Positions 51,305 through 61,926 of a stretch of 64,000 nucleotides of DNA are shown piece after piece. A program made the position numbers and the translations under genes. Each line of letters starts with the position of its first letter. Positions within the stretch are counted from its first letter, which is position 1. The notes below the pieces were generated by a model that did not search any database, had not been told where the DNA came from, and was given only the letters and a program-made list of their open reading frames with translations. The stretch comes from Xanthomonas campestris pv. badrii (lineage in GTDB: Bacteria > Pseudomonadota > Gammaproteobacteria > Xanthomonadales > Xanthomonadaceae). The stretch is taken from contig NZ_CP051651.1 of the NCBI RefSeq assembly GCF_012848175.1, positions 4,041,501 to 4,105,500 on the forward strand. Direction: 5' to 3'.

Positions 51305-53131
51305 TCAACTCCGCGGCTTGCGCGCTGCGCGCTTGGCTGGCGCGTTCTTTCCCGCAGCGTTGCCGGTTGCAGTCTTGATGCCCGCGCGTCTTGTCGTCTT
51401 CGCGGTTGTCTTCGCCGCACGTTTGGCGACGGCTTTCTTGGAACGCATGGTGCTCCCACCAGGTGATACTTCCACCGCCTTCGCGGTCGTTGCAGGAGCG
51501 CGTTTGGCAGGCGCTGCGCCTGCCTTTCTCGTGGCTGGCTTGCTGGCCTTCTTCACCGGCGTTGCCGTACCCACACGCACCTCCGGGGGCCGACGCGGTG
51601 GCGGCTTGCGCCCTGGGGTGAGCGCGCGCCAGGCGTGGCCGCCATTCATGGCCAGCAGTGCGTCGGCGGCCGAGGGGCCGGCGCTGCCGGCGGCGTAGTT
51701 GGGGAAATCGCTGGCCGGCTGTTTCCAGGCATCCAGGATCGGTTGCACGATGCGCCAAGCGCCTTCCACCATCGCCGCATCCTGGAACAGGCCGGCTTCG
51801 CCGTTCATGCAGTCCTGCAGCAGGCGCTCGTAACCCACGGTGTATTCCTTGGGAAACCAGTCGCGGTAGCGGAAATCCATGCGTACCGGCGCCAGCGCAA
51901 CCTGCGCGCCGGGGCGCTTGACGTCGAACTGCAGCGAGATGCCTTCATCAGGTTGAATATGCAGTACCAGCCAGTCGGGGCCGTAGCCGCCCACTTCGGT
52001 ACTGCGGAATGGCGCCAGCGGTGCGGGCTTGAAGCGGATGGCGATCTCGGTGGTGCGTTCGCGCAGGCGCTTGCCAGTGCGCAGGTAGAACGGCACGCCG
52101 GCCCAGCGCCAGGTGTCGACCTGCAGCTTCATCGCCACATAGGTTTCGGTGTCCGAATCGTCGGGCACGGTGTCTTCTTCGCGATAGCCGGGAACGGCAC
52201 TGCGATTGACCGCGCCGGATGCGTACTGGCCACGCACCACGTCTTCCGGCTTGATCGGGCGCACCGCTTCGATCACTTCGGCGCGGCGGCGGTGCATCGC
52301 CTCGGTGGTGAATGCGGCCGGCGGTTCCATCGCAATCATCGCCAGCAGCTGGAACAGATGGTTGGGCACCATGTCGCGCAGACAGCCGGTGGGATCGTAG
52401 AAGCGACCACGCCCTTCCACGCCGATGGTTTCAGCGGCGGTGATCTGCACATGATCGATGCGGTCGCGATTCCACACCGGCTCGAACAGGCCATTGGCAA
52501 AGCGGAATGCCAAGATGTTCTGCACGGTTTCCTTGCCCAGGAAATGGTCGATGCGGAATACCTGGTCCTCGTGCAGCACCTTGGCCACGGTGGCATTGAG
52601 CGCGATGGCGCTTGGCAGGTCGTGGCCGAAGGGTTTTTCCACGATGACGCGGCGCCAGCCCTCTCCCTCGCGCTGCTTGACCAGACCGGCCTCGCCCAGA
52701 TTGAGCAGCACCGGTTCGAAGAAGCGCGCAGCGGTGGCCAGGTAGAACAGCACATTGCCCTGGGTGCCGTAGCGCTTGTGCAGCTTGTCCAGCACGCCTC
52801 CCAGCGCCTGGTAGGCACCCTGGTCGGTGAAGTCGCCACGCACGTAATGCATGCGTTCGCGTAGCCACTCCCAGGTGGCGGTGTCGAAGGCATCGGTCTG
52901 GAATTCGGCATCGCGGCTGCTGAGCAGCTGCGTCATCGCCTTGCCCATGTTGGTGCGCCAGGCGCGTTCGCTGATGTCGCCATGGTCCATGCCGACGATG
53001 GCGAAGTCATCGCCGAGCGCGCCCGAGCGGCGCAGGTTGTACAGCGCCGGCATCACCAGCCGCCGGGTCAGGTCACCGCGGGCGCCGAACACCACGATGA
53101 TGCAGGGCGGCGTGGTCTGTTGCTCGTTCAT
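51305..53131 (-). CDS. zwf: Glucose-6-phosphate 1-dehydrogenase with basic C-terminal tail
   Basis: 608 residues, about 100 longer than the usual enzyme. The core (1-506) has the NADP motif GARGDLTRRLV, VEKPFGHD, the active-site RIDHFLGKETVQN and the C-terminal NGEAGLFQDAAMVEGAWRIVQPIL. Residues about 507-608 are Ala/Lys/Arg/Pro-rich with KRAAK- and TTAKTT-like repeats, resembling histone H1 tails. The enzyme oxidises glucose-6-phosphate to the lactone, feeding the Entner-Doudoroff and pentose phosphate routes. ATG 53131 overlaps the stop of the GH15 gene. The tail's role is unknown. Confidence 0.93.
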   Translation of the reverse strand: MNEQQTTPPCIIVVFGARGDLTRRLVMPALYNLRRSGALGDDFAIVGMDHGDISERAWRTNMGKAMTQLLSSRDAEFQTDAFDTATWEWLRERMHYVRGDFTDQGAYQALGGVLDKLHKRYGTQGNVLFYLATAARFFEPVLLNLGEAGLVKQREGEGWRRVIVEKPFGHDLPSAIALNATVAKVLHEDQVFRIDHFLGKETVQNILAFRFANGLFEPVWNRDRIDHVQITAAETIGVEGRGRFYDPTGCLRDMVPNHLFQLLAMIAMEPPAAFTTEAMHRRRAEVIEAVRPIKPEDVVRGQYASGAVNRSAVPGYREEDTVPDDSDTETYVAMKLQVDTWRWAGVPFYLRTGKRLRERTTEIAIRFKPAPLAPFRSTEVGGYGPDWLVLHIQPDEGISLQFDVKRPGAQVALAPVRMDFRYRDWFPKEYTVGYERLLQDCMNGEAGLFQDAAMVEGAWRIVQPILDAWKQPASDFPNYAAGSAGPSAADALLAMNGGHAWRALTPGRKPPPRRPPEVRVGTATPVKKASKPATRKAGAAPAKRAPATTAKAVEVSPGGSTMRSKKAVAKRAAKTTAKTTRRAGIKTATGNAAGKNAPAKRAARKPRS

Positions 53132-54927
53132 GGATGCGTTTCCTTTTCGCCCATGCGTCCATGCAGGCGCAATGCCGCATTGACCAGGGCCACGTGGGAA
53201 TACCCTTGGGGGAAGTTGCCAAGCATGCGTTTTGCGCGTGGGTCGTACTCTTCTGCGAGCAGGCCCACGTCGTTGCAGAGCCCCAGCAATCGTTCGAGCA
53301 GCGCGCGCGCTTCATCGGTGCGACCGATCAGGGCATAGTTTTCCACCAGCCAGAAACTGCAGGCCAGAAAGGTGCCCTCGCCGGCCGGCAGACCGTCGGC
53401 ACTGTCGTCGGCGCGATAGCGTTCGACCAGGCCATCGATGGTCAGCTCGCGTGCGATCGCGTCGGCGGTGGCGGCAATGCGTGGATCCTCCGGCGGCAGG
53501 AAGCCGACGATGGGAATCAACAGCAGCGACGCATCCAGCCGATCCGAGCCATAGCTCTGCACGAAGTGACCATCCGGGTGCACGCCTTTTTCCAGCACTT
53601 CGGCGCGGATTTCCTCGGCGATCGCGCCCCAGCGCGCGCGCTTGGCGGCGTCGGCGTTGGTGATGCCGTCGCGCGTGCCGCAATCGAACGCCAGCCACGC
53701 CATCACCTTGGAATGCACGAAGTGACGGCGCTCGTCGCGGATTTCCCAGATGCCTTCGTCCGGCTGACGCCACAGCCCTTCGAGTGTGTCGAGGATGTTT
53801 TCCAGCAATGCCGCCGACGAGCCATCGTCGTCCGACGGCAGCGCCACACCTTTTTCGCGGGCGTAATGGAATGCGCCGATCAGCTCGCCATAGACATCGA
53901 GCTGGAACTGATCCACTGCGCCGTTGCCGATGCGCACCGGGCCGGAATTTTCATAACCGGGCAGCCAGTGCGCCTCCCACTCCTGCAAGCGGCGTTCGCC
54001 ACCGATGCCGTAGAGCGCCTGCAATTGATCCGGCGACCCGGCGATGGTGCGCTGGACCCAGTCGCGAAACGAGGCAGCTTCGTCGCGATAGCCCGCTTGC
54101 AGCAACGCGATCAGCGTAAAGACCGAATCGCGTAGCCAGCAATAGCGGTAATCCCAGTTGCGGGTACCGCCCAGGTGCTCGGGCAGCGAGGCAGTGGGCG
54201 CGGCGACAATGCCGCCGGTGGGCAGATAGCTCAGGCCCTTGAGCACCACCAGGGAGCGGCGCACCTGCTGGGTCCACGGCCCCACGTCATTGCAGCGGCG
54301 CGCCCAGCCGTGCCAGAACGCGGTGGTGCGTTGCCGCGCCTGTTCCGGGTCGATCGGCGGCGGCGTGGGCAGATGCGACGCGCCATGGCTGAGCACGAAC
54401 CAGGTGCTCTCGCCATCGCGCAGGGTGAAGTCGGCTTCTGTGCCCAGGTCCTGACCATGCAGCTCCTGTGGCGAACGCAGCGCAAGCTGATCGGGCCCGG
54501 CGGTGGCGCGGATGCCGCCATCGATACGGGTCACCCACGGCACGGTGCGGCCGTAATTGAAACGGAAGGTCAGCCGCATGTGCATGGGCACTTCGCCCTG
54601 CACGCAGCGCACGATGCGCACCAGGTGTTGGTGCAGCTCGCCATTTTCGGTGGCGGCCATGAAGTCAACCAGTTCCACCGTACCGGTGTCAGTGATCAAC
54701 CGCGTGCACAGCACCAGGCTGTCGTCTTCATAGGCGCGCTCGCTGCGGAAATCGGCTGCGGGCGCCAGTGCCCACTGCCCGTGCTGCTCGTCGCCCAGCA
54801 ATGCAGCGAAGACCGCATCGGAATCGAAGCGTGGCAGACATAGCCAGTCGATGGTGCCAAGGTGGTCCACCAGGGCCGCGCTGTGGCAGTTGCCCAGCAT
54901 GGCGTGGTCTTCGATACGAACGCTCAT
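53128..54927 (-). CDS. Glycoside hydrolase family 15 protein (trehalase/glucoamylase-like)
   Basis: 599 residues. The N-terminal beta domain starts IEDHAMLGNCHSAALVDHLGTIDWLCLPRFDSDAVFAALLG. The (alpha/alpha)6 barrel contains GGTRNWDYRYCWLRDSVFTL, the catalytic region GYENSGPVRIGNGAVDQ and LLAEEYDPRAKRMLGNFPQGYSHVALVNAA, as in bacterial GH15 trehalases and glucodextranases. It probably hydrolyses trehalose or a related alpha-glucoside in the cytoplasm (no signal peptide). The ATGA overlap with zwf suggests that released glucose is sent to G6PDH after phosphorylation. Confidence 0.93.
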   Translation of the reverse strand: MSVRIEDHAMLGNCHSAALVDHLGTIDWLCLPRFDSDAVFAALLGDEQHGQWALAPAADFRSERAYEDDSLVLCTRLITDTGTVELVDFMAATENGELHQHLVRIVRCVQGEVPMHMRLTFRFNYGRTVPWVTRIDGGIRATAGPDQLALRSPQELHGQDLGTEADFTLRDGESTWFVLSHGASHLPTPPPIDPEQARQRTTAFWHGWARRCNDVGPWTQQVRRSLVVLKGLSYLPTGGIVAAPTASLPEHLGGTRNWDYRYCWLRDSVFTLIALLQAGYRDEAASFRDWVQRTIAGSPDQLQALYGIGGERRLQEWEAHWLPGYENSGPVRIGNGAVDQFQLDVYGELIGAFHYAREKGVALPSDDDGSSAALLENILDTLEGLWRQPDEGIWEIRDERRHFVHSKVMAWLAFDCGTRDGITNADAAKRARWGAIAEEIRAEVLEKGVHPDGHFVQSYGSDRLDASLLLIPIVGFLPPEDPRIAATADAIARELTIDGLVERYRADDSADGLPAGEGTFLACSFWLVENYALIGRTDEARALLERLLGLCNDVGLLAEEYDPRAKRMLGNFPQGYSHVALVNAALRLHGRMGEKETHP

Positions 54928-54990
54928 CGTGCGGGCGCTTCCTTCCTGCGAAAGAGCCCGCAGTCTTGCACGCGCGGTGTCGGGATCAGG

Positions 54991-55320
54991 TTACGACTGC
55001 GCCGGCAACCGCAGCAGCGGTGGCACCGTGTGTTCCAGCCGGCGAACCAGTGCCGGGTCCATGTAGGCATAGTCGTCGGGGATCTGCAGGCAGACCACGC
55101 GGCAGTGGCGCAGATGCGCGGCGAAGCGTTTGCGCAGCAGCTGCAGATGGCGCCGTTCCATCACCAGCACCACCTCTGCCTCCTGCAACAGCTCCGGGGT
55201 GACCTGCACGTGCGCATCGGCGGCCAGCCCGGCCGATTGCGCCTGCACGCCGGGCCAGTCGGCGAACACGCGCTCGGCGGTGGGGCTGCGCAGGCGGTTG
55301 CGGCTGCACACGAACAGCAC
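54991..55320 (-). CDS. Low-molecular-weight protein tyrosine phosphatase-like protein
   Basis: 109 residues starting with GTG 55320. The phosphatase loop Cys5-x5-Arg11-Ser appears in FVCSRNRLRSPTAE, where the usual GNICR is RNRLR. A candidate general acid Asp is in IPDDYAYMDP. The protein is shorter than typical LMW-PTPs (about 150). The substrate is unknown. It starts 26 bases after the ankyrin gene and 63 bases before GH15, so it is probably part of the same operon. Loss of the loop glycine could lower activity. Confidence 0.85.
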   Translation of the reverse strand: MLFVCSRNRLRSPTAERVFADWPGVQAQSAGLAADAHVQVTPELLQEAEVVLVMERRHLQLLRKRFAAHLRHCRVVCLQIPDDYAYMDPALVRRLEHTVPPLLRLPAQS

Positions 55321-55346
55321 CCGCAGCGGTTGGCCGCCGCGCAGGC

Positions 55347-58300
55347 TCAGCGCCCCTCGCGCAGGAAGCGCGCCATCGACGAGACGCCCGGCAACGCCGG
55401 TTCGAACTGGCCCGCCACATCGATGAAGCCGCGCATGATGGCGATCTCGCGTGGGGTGCGGTTGAGCGCGTCGCGGCGGTCGGCGTCGGCACCGGCGCGC
55501 AGCAGGCGCTGCACCAGCAGCGGCAGGCCATGCAGGGCGGCCAGGTGCAGCGGCCCGAAGCCGCGTTGATCGGCAACCTCCAGCGACACGTCTTCATCGA
55601 GCAGGCGCTCGACCCCGGCCAGCACCACCTTCTCGTCGCAGGCAGTGCCCGGTTCGGCACGTGCGCCCAGCAACAGCAGCAGCGGGCTGACCCGGCCACC
55701 GGCCAGATGATCGGGATCGGCGCCGGCCAGCAGCAGCGTGTCCAGCAGGGCCAGCAGGCGGGTGGTGTCGCGTGCGGTGAAGCCGTACAACGCCGCGCAG
55801 TGCAGCGGCGCCAGGCCCTGGTTGTCGGTGGCGTGCACGTCGGCGGCGGCGGTGAGCAGGCGCGCCACGATATCCGGCATGCCCAGCGCGCAGGCCAGCA
55901 TCAGCACGGTAACCCCGCCCGGCAGGCGGTGCTCGATCTGCGCGCCGGCCTGCAGCAGGGCGGCCACGATCTCGGTCTGGCGCATGCTCACCGCCGCCGA
56001 CAACGGCGTGGCGCCACTGTTGGCAGCGCGCTGCAGATCGGCGCCACGGCTCAGCAGGTGCGCCACCACGCCCAGATGGCCGCCGCCGGCCGCGCGCAGC
56101 AGCGCGGTGCAGCCCTGCGCATCGACCGCATCGACGGTGAGGCCGAGGTCGATCAGGCGGCGCACCGCATCGGTGTCGCCGGTCATCGCAGCCGCCGGCA
56201 CGTCCGCCTCGCGCAATGCGCGGCGCGGCAGCGCCCAGATCCGCCAGTCCAGCCAGTCGGCCAGATCGCGACGCCCGATCGACAGCGCCACGCCCAGCGG
56301 GGTCTGCCCATCGGCAGCGCGCGCGTCCGGCGAGGCGCCCTGCTTGACCAGCAATTTCAGCGCCGCCTCGCGGCCCAGTGCGGTGGCCAGGTGCAGCGCC
56401 GTCATGCCGTGGCTGTCGCGCGCCTCGCGGTCCACGCCGTGTTCCAGCAACCACTGTTGCAGGCGCAGCCAGCCCAGCCGCACGGCCAGCGACAACGGCG
56501 GGTCGCCCGCGGCCGAGGGCGCGAACGGGTCGGCACCCCGCTCGAGCAACTCCAACGCGAACTGTTCCAGCCCCCGCGAGGCGGCATCGTGCTGCACGCA
56601 GGCGCTGAGCAAGCGGGTCAGGCCACCGGCACCGGCCGGCGAGACGCCATGGCGCAGCAGCACCTGCAGGGCAGGCACGGCCTCCAGGCCGCGCGAGAGC
56701 AGCGCGAACATCGGCACATCGCCGCAGGCGTCGCGCACCTCGGCATCGGCGCCGTGGCGCAGCAGCCAGTCCACCGCCTCGGCATTCAAGGCCACATGCG
56801 CATCGTGCAGCAGGCCGCCGAGTTCTTCCGGCCCGCACAGCCTGGCCAGCGCGCCCAGGCTGTCGCGCTGGCCGAGCTGCAGACCCTCGCGCAGCAGCAC
56901 CAGCGGCGGGCGGTCCGGCAACGTGGAAACGCCCGGGGTATCGCCGGGGGCATCGCTGACCGCGGCCGGCAGCGGATAGGCGGGATCGAGCAACTGCACG
57001 ATGGCCCAGCGCCCGGCTTCGGCCGCCACGTCCACCGCACGGCGGCCGTGCACATCGGCGGCATCGGCCGGCACCTGCAATTCGAGCAGGCGGCGGATCA
57101 GTGCCGGCGAGACGCTATCGGCCGCACAGGCCAGCATCACCGCATTGCGCCCTTCGCCATCGATGGCCAGCACGTCGGCCTTGCGTGCGAGCAGGCGTTC
57201 GAGCACCGCACTGCGCGCCTGACGGGCGGCATCCAGCCACGGAGTGCGGCCGAGCAGATCGCGCGCATCCAGGTTGGCGCCGGCCGACAGCAGCGCTTCG
57301 ACGATGTCGCCATGACCGGCCAGTGCGGCTTCGTGCAGGGCGCTGCGGCGCTGGCGGTCGCGCGCATCCACGCGCGCCTTGTGCTTGAGCAGCAACTGCA
57401 CGCCGGCCGGGTCGTCTTCTTCGGTGCCGGCCGCGGCCAGCAAGACCGGCGCGCCGCCCTCCGGTTCGGACTGCGCGCCGCGCTCCAGCAGGAACTTGGC
57501 CAACCGCCAGTTGCCGACCTGGCAGGCCATCGCCAGCGGCGAATGGCCATCGTTGTTGAGCGCATCGAGCTCTGCGGCGGCATCGCGCAGCAGCGCGGCC
57601 ACGCCGGGGTCGGAGCTGCGCACGGCGTGGTGCAGCGGGGTGTTGCCGTCGTTGTCGCTGGCGCGCGGATCGGCGCCGTTGGCCAGCAGGGTCATCACCG
57701 CATCCGGGCGGCCATGCCAGCTGTCGCGGGTGGCGGCCAGCAGCGGGGTCATGCCGCGGTGCGGCTGGTTGACGTCCACGCGCCGCACGATCAACTCGCG
57801 CAGCAGGCGCAGGTCCGGCAGCACCGCGGCCAGTGCCGGCAGGCTGCGTTGGTCGCGCCATTCCGGCAGCGGCATCGCCTGCGGGTCGGCACCGGCCTCC
57901 AGCAACTGCAGCGCGCGATCCACCCGGCCGCTGCGCGCGGCCTCGAACAGTTCGGGTACCAGCTGATGCTGGGCCACCGGCTCCAGCGGGCGCGGCGCGG
58001 CGGCCGCTTCGTTGAAGAAATCAGCCGCCTGCGGGGCGGCCGGTGCCGTGCTGCGCGATGGCGCGGCGGTGCGCTGCAACAGCAGGTGGGCGGCCGGCAA
58101 GGCCACGCAGGCGGCGATCGCCAGGCCCCAACGCAGCCCGGCGGACACGCCGCCCGGCCAGGCCAGGGTCACGCACAGCGTGCACATCGCCAGCACCAGT
58201 GCAGCCGCCAGCAACCCGCGCCAGGCATGCAGTTCCTGCGTGGCCAGCGCATGCCAGCGTGGCGCCAGCGCGCCGCCATCGCGTTCGACCTCGCCCCACA

Positions 58301-58667
58301 ACGGCCAGGTCCGCCATAGCCCGAGCAGGGCCGCGCTGATCGCCACGCTCAGCGCCAGCGCGGCGGCCAGACTGCCGCTGTCGCGCAGCGCAGTCAGCGG
58401 CCAGCTGATCAATGCAGCCAGCGCCAGCAGGCCCACCCCCCAGATCGCCAGCAACGGCGGCAGCGCGTGTGCGATGGCGCGCGGCTGCGCCGGCAGCGCA
58501 CGGGTCCCGCGCGCCCACGACACCGCGAGCGCGAACGCCGGCTGGGCCAGCCACAGGCTCAGTGCGGCAATGCCGCCGCCCAGGCCGCCAAGCAGGGACA
58601 ACACCACGCCGGCTGCTGCCGCCAGCGCTGCGGCGCGCAGGCGCGCGGCACGCTGCGGATCAGTCAT
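55347..58667 (-). CDS. Large membrane-anchored ankyrin-repeat protein
   Basis: 1106 residues. The N-terminal about 200 residues contain roughly five membrane helices ([93 protein letters not shown]). A linker to about 235 is followed by at least fifteen ankyrin repeats (for example [79 protein letters not shown]). It is likely a protein-interaction scaffold facing the cytoplasm. It overlaps YcgL by 8 bases and precedes the LMW phosphatase; partners are unknown. Confidence 0.92.
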   Translation of the reverse strand: MTDPQRAARLRAAALAAAAGVVLSLLGGLGGGIAALSLWLAQPAFALAVSWARGTRALPAQPRAIAHALPPLLAIWGVGLLALAALISWPLTALRDSGSLAAALALSVAISAALLGLWRTWPLWGEVERDGGALAPRWHALATQELHAWRGLLAAALVLAMCTLCVTLAWPGGVSAGLRWGLAIAACVALPAAHLLLQRTAAPSRSTAPAAPQAADFFNEAAAAPRPLEPVAQHQLVPELFEAARSGRVDRALQLLEAGADPQAMPLPEWRDQRSLPALAAVLPDLRLLRELIVRRVDVNQPHRGMTPLLAATRDSWHGRPDAVMTLLANGADPRASDNDGNTPLHHAVRSSDPGVAALLRDAAAELDALNNDGHSPLAMACQVGNWRLAKFLLERGAQSEPEGGAPVLLAAAGTEEDDPAGVQLLLKHKARVDARDRQRRSALHEAALAGHGDIVEALLSAGANLDARDLLGRTPWLDAARQARSAVLERLLARKADVLAIDGEGRNAVMLACAADSVSPALIRRLLELQVPADAADVHGRRAVDVAAEAGRWAIVQLLDPAYPLPAAVSDAPGDTPGVSTLPDRPPLVLLREGLQLGQRDSLGALARLCGPEELGGLLHDAHVALNAEAVDWLLRHGADAEVRDACGDVPMFALLSRGLEAVPALQVLLRHGVSPAGAGGLTRLLSACVQHDAASRGLEQFALELLERGADPFAPSAAGDPPLSLAVRLGWLRLQQWLLEHGVDREARDSHGMTALHLATALGREAALKLLVKQGASPDARAADGQTPLGVALSIGRRDLADWLDWRIWALPRRALREADVPAAAMTGDTDAVRRLIDLGLTVDAVDAQGCTALLRAAGGGHLGVVAHLLSRGADLQRAANSGATPLSAAVSMRQTEIVAALLQAGAQIEHRLPGGVTVLMLACALGMPDIVARLLTAAADVHATDNQGLAPLHCAALYGFTARDTTRLLALLDTLLLAGADPDHLAGGRVSPLLLLLGARAEPGTACDEKVVLAGVERLLDEDVSLEVADQRGFGPLHLAALHGLPLLVQRLLRAGADADRRDALNRTPREIAIMRGFIDVAGQFEPALPGVSSMARFLREGR

Positions 58668-58920
58668 GGTCGCACTCGCCTGCCAGCACCACGGTCTTGG
58701 GCAATTGCAGATAGAAGCCGTGCTTGCCCAGCGCCTCGCGCACCGTGACCGCGTCGGCCTGCGCCAGCCGGCGCTCCGGCGTCAATACCACCTCCAGCAC
58801 GAAGGCAAACGGCGCCAACTGCGCGTGCACGGCAGCAGGAAGACCGGCGAAGTCGTCACGCGTGGCGAGATAGACGAAGGTGTCCTGCTTGCGTTGGCTT
58901 TTATAGACGTAGGCGTGCAT
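58660..58920 (-). CDS. YcgL domain protein
   Basis: 86 residues from ATG 58920. It matches the YcgL family: [64 protein letters not shown]. It is a small soluble protein found across gammaproteobacteria, with unknown function. An upstream extension in the same frame is not credible because the family starts at MHAYVYK. It heads the leftward gene string and overlaps the ankyrin gene by 8 bases. Confidence 0.92.
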   Translation of the reverse strand: MHAYVYKSQRKQDTFVYLATRDDFAGLPAAVHAQLAPFAFVLEVVLTPERRLAQADAVTVREALGKHGFYLQLPKTVVLAGECDHD

Positions 58921-59111
58921 GCGCGCGTGATCGCGCTCGAAGAGCGGTAGGTCGCGTCGATTGTGTCCCAATTGCGGCCATGGCGAAAGCGCGGCGGGTG
59001 CGAAAAATCCCAGCCGCGTCAGCGACATGACCGGCACGTTCAGTTGTGGCGTCGATGGGACAGGCGCACGCCACCGATATACTGCAAGCACTTTTTGCCA
59101 GCCAGACCACC

Positions 59112-60335
59112 GTGAGCCAAGCGCAGCATCCGTCCCAGATGGCCCCGGTCGCCGTCACCGCCTACACCTCCACCACCGCGCTCGGCGCCGGGCTCGCCGC
59201 CCAGGCCGCCGCCTTGCAGGCGCGCCGCAGCGGCCTGCGTCGCAACGATTTCGGGCCGCAACCGCTGCCGTGCTGGATCGGCCGCGTCGACGGCGTGGAA
59301 GAGGTAGTCCTTCCCGATGCACTGCAGCGCTGGGACTGCCGCAACAACCGCCTGGCCTGGCTGGCGCTGCAGCAGGACGGCCTGCTGGACGCGGCGCAGG
59401 CTGCCGCGCAGCGCTACGGCGCCGAGCGCGTGGCGGTGATCATCGGCACCTCCACTTCCAGCATCGGTGCCAGCGAAGAGGCCTATACGCGGCTGGTGGA
59501 AGACGCCGACGGCGCGCGCTTCCCGCCGGATCTGGACCGCCAGATCGTGCACACCCCGCATTCGCTGGGCGACTTCGTGCAGCACGCCACCGGCCTGCGC
59601 GGCCCCAGCGTGACCGTGGCCACCGCGTGCTCGTCCAGTGCCAAGGTGTTCGCGCAGGCGGCGCGGCTGATCGAGGCCGGGGTGATCGATGCGGCCCTGG
59701 TCGGTGGCGTGGATACCTTGTGCGGCAGCGTGCTGTTCGGCTTCAACTCCCTGCAGGTGGTGGCGCCCGAGCCGTGCCAGCCGTTCGATGCGCGGCGCGT
59801 GGGCCTGAGCCTGGGGGAGGCCGGCGGCTTTGCGCTGGTCGAACGTACCGCCGCCGCACCGGACGCGGCGGTGTGGCTGTATGGCTATGGCGAATCCAGC
59901 GATGCGCACCATATGTCGGCTCCGCACCCGCAGGGGCTGGGCGCGCAGCTGGCGATGCGCGGCGCGCTGCAACGCGCCGGTGTGGAGCCGGCCGCGGTGG
60001 GCTATCTGAACCTGCACGGCACGGCCACCCCGGCCAACGACAGCGTGGAAGCGGCCGCGGTGGCGGCGATCTTCCCCGACACCCTGCATGCCAGCTCGAC
60101 CAAGGCTTGGACCGGCCACACCCTGGGCGCGGCCGGCATCGTGGAATCGGTGATCGCGCTGCTGGCGCTGCGCGACGGCCTGCTGCCGGGCACGCTCAAC
60201 AGCGACGTGCCCGACCCGGCCTGCGGCCCGCAGATCCGCTTCGACAACGCCCATACCCGGATCGATTACGCCATGAACAATTCCTTCGGCTTTGGCGGCA
60301 ACAACTGCTCGCTGCTGTTCGGGCGGGCCCGCTGA
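59112..60335 (+). CDS. Beta-ketoacyl synthase of an aryl-polyene (xanthomonadin-type) cluster
   Basis: About 407 residues with a complete thiolase-fold active site: Cys in [13 protein letters not shown], His in [12 protein letters not shown] and His in [13 protein letters not shown]. The start is uncertain: GTG 59112 ([25 protein letters not shown]), ATG 59055 or ATG 59139 are possible and none has a strong Shine-Dalgarno. Such an enzyme extends the polyene chain with malonyl-ACP. It overlaps the following KS-like gene by one base, so a KS/chain-length-factor pair is encoded, as in aryl-polyene pigment clusters. Confidence 0.9.
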   Translation: MSQAQHPSQMAPVAVTAYTSTTALGAGLAAQAAALQARRSGLRRNDFGPQPLPCWIGRVDGVEEVVLPDALQRWDCRNNRLAWLALQQDGLLDAAQAAAQRYGAERVAVIIGTSTSSIGASEEAYTRLVEDADGARFPPDLDRQIVHTPHSLGDFVQHATGLRGPSVTVATACSSSAKVFAQAARLIEAGVIDAALVGGVDTLCGSVLFGFNSLQVVAPEPCQPFDARRVGLSLGEAGGFALVERTAAAPDAAVWLYGYGESSDAHHMSAPHPQGLGAQLAMRGALQRAGVEPAAVGYLNLHGTATPANDSVEAAAVAAIFPDTLHASSTKAWTGHTLGAAGIVESVIALLALRDGLLPGTLNSDVPDPACGPQIRFDNAHTRIDYAMNNSFGFGGNNCSLLFGRAR

Positions 60336-61108
60336 TGCTCGCTGCCAGCATCGAAGGGATCGGCTTCTGGAGCCAGGGCCTGCCCAGCTGGGAGGCCGCA
60401 TGCGCCTTGGTGCACGGTGCCGCGCTGCAGCAGACCCCGGCACGCCCGGCGCCGCAGCTGCTGGCCGCCAACGAGCGCCGCCGCGCACCGGACACGGTGG
60501 CGGTGTCGCTGGAGGCAGCGCTGGCCGCCTGCATCGCTGCCGGCCGCGACCCGACCAGCCTGCCGTCGGTGTTCACCTCCACCCATGGCGACCTGGCCAT
60601 CACCGATTACATGTGCACCACCCTGGCCAGCGACCCGCTGGCGATCTCGCCGACCAAGTTCCACAACTCCGTGCACAACGCCGCCGCCGGGTACTGGACC
60701 ATCGGCGCGGGTGCAATGACGCCGGCCACGGCCATCAGCGCCTCCGATGCCAGTTTCGCGCAAGGGCTGCTGGAGGCGTTGGTGCAACTCACCGCCGGCG
60801 TGGAGGCCGTGCTGCTGGCCGGCTACGACGCGCGTTCGGTCGGGCCGCTGGGCCGGATCTCGCCCAGCCAGGGCCTGCTCGGCGGCGCCCTGGTGCTCGG
60901 CAGCGCCGGCCAGGCAGGCAAGCCGCAGCTGCGTGCGCGATTGGATGATGGCACCCCGTCGCCGGGCGATGGCCCGTTGGCACAGCAGATCGCCGGCAAT
61001 GCGATGGCGCCGATGCTGCCGTTGTTCGAACTGCTGGCCGGGCGTGGCGACGGCGTGGCGTTGCAGGCCGGCCCTGGCCGGGTCCTGCGCGTGGAGATCC
61101 TGCCGTGA
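60335..61108 (+). CDS. KS-like chain-length-factor partner
   Basis: 257 residues from ATG 60335 (TGATG overlap with the KS stop). It keeps the thiolase-like N-terminal fold (SVFTSTHGDLAITDYMCTTLASDPLAISPTKFHNSVHNAAAGYW) but shows no active-site Cys in the expected place and is about half the length of a full KS. This matches the KS-like chain-length-factor proteins of aryl-polyene clusters, which pair with a full KS. It should fix the number of extension rounds. Coupled on both sides. Confidence 0.85.
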   Translation: MLAASIEGIGFWSQGLPSWEAACALVHGAALQQTPARPAPQLLAANERRRAPDTVAVSLEAALAACIAAGRDPTSLPSVFTSTHGDLAITDYMCTTLASDPLAISPTKFHNSVHNAAAGYWTIGAGAMTPATAISASDASFAQGLLEALVQLTAGVEAVLLAGYDARSVGPLGRISPSQGLLGGALVLGSAGQAGKPQLRARLDDGTPSPGDGPLAQQIAGNAMAPMLPLFELLAGRGDGVALQAGPGRVLRVEILP

Positions 61109-61926
61109 GCCGCGTGCCGCTGACGCCGCAGGACACCGCGATCCTGGTGCCGGCGTTGAACGAATCGCTGCGTATCCGCGAAGTGGTCACCGATGCACTG
61201 CAGCACTGCCCGCAGGTGATCGTGATCGACGACGGCTCCGACGATGGCACCGCCGATTGCATCGCCGACCTGCCGGTCACCGTGATCCGCCACCCGCAGC
61301 GCATGGGCAAGGGCGCCGCCCTGCGCAGCGGCTTTGCCAAGGCCCAGCAGTTGGGCATGCGCGCAGTGATGACCATGGACGGCGATGGCCAGCACAAGGC
61401 CGCCGATTTTCCGCGCCTGCTGGCCGCGGCCAACCGCCACCCCGGCAGCGTGGTGATCGGCGCACGCATGCGCAAGCGCGCCACCCAGCCCACCATTCGC
61501 CGTATCGGCAACGATTTCGGTGATTGGGGCATCGCCTGGGGCTGCGGTTTCCAGCTGGTGGACAGCCAGAGCGGCCAACGGCTGTATCCGGCGGCGGTGT
61601 TCACCCTGCCGAATGTGCCCGGCGAAGGCTTCGTGTTCGAAGCGCAGCTGCTGATTTCGGCCGCACGCCAGGCCGGCGCGCGGGTGGTGGCGGTGCCGAT
61701 CGAGACCCGCTACGCCGGCAGCGCGCCAGGCACCTTTCGCAAGAGCCATTTCCGGCTGGTGCGCGACCTGTGGAACATCACCTCGCATGTGGTCAAGCAG
61801 GTCTGGGCGTATGGCCATGTCTGGCGCGAATATCGCCGCGTGCGCGCCAACCCGGTGATCGTTGACGATGTCGATGGCGAATTTGCTACTGTGCCCGCGG
61901 TCACCAAGAGCACCCACTCCTCATGA
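61105..61926 (+). CDS. Glycosyltransferase family 2 protein
   Basis: 273 residues starting at GTG 61105, overlapping the previous gene by 4 bases. GT-A features are ILVPALNESLRIREVV, IVIDDGSDDGTADCI and MTMDGDGQHKAADF (the DxD-like site), with a C-terminal membrane-associated region after residue 215. It likely transfers a sugar or similar group to the aryl-polyene or its lipid carrier at the inner membrane. It is the third gene of the KS operon and overlaps the halogenase gene. Confidence 0.92.
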   Translation: MSRVPLTPQDTAILVPALNESLRIREVVTDALQHCPQVIVIDDGSDDGTADCIADLPVTVIRHPQRMGKGAALRSGFAKAQQLGMRAVMTMDGDGQHKAADFPRLLAAANRHPGSVVIGARMRKRATQPTIRRIGNDFGDWGIAWGCGFQLVDSQSGQRLYPAAVFTLPNVPGEGFVFEAQLLISAARQAGARVVAVPIETRYAGSAPGTFRKSHFRLVRDLWNITSHVVKQVWAYGHVWREYRRVRANPVIVDDVDGEFATVPAVTKSTHSS

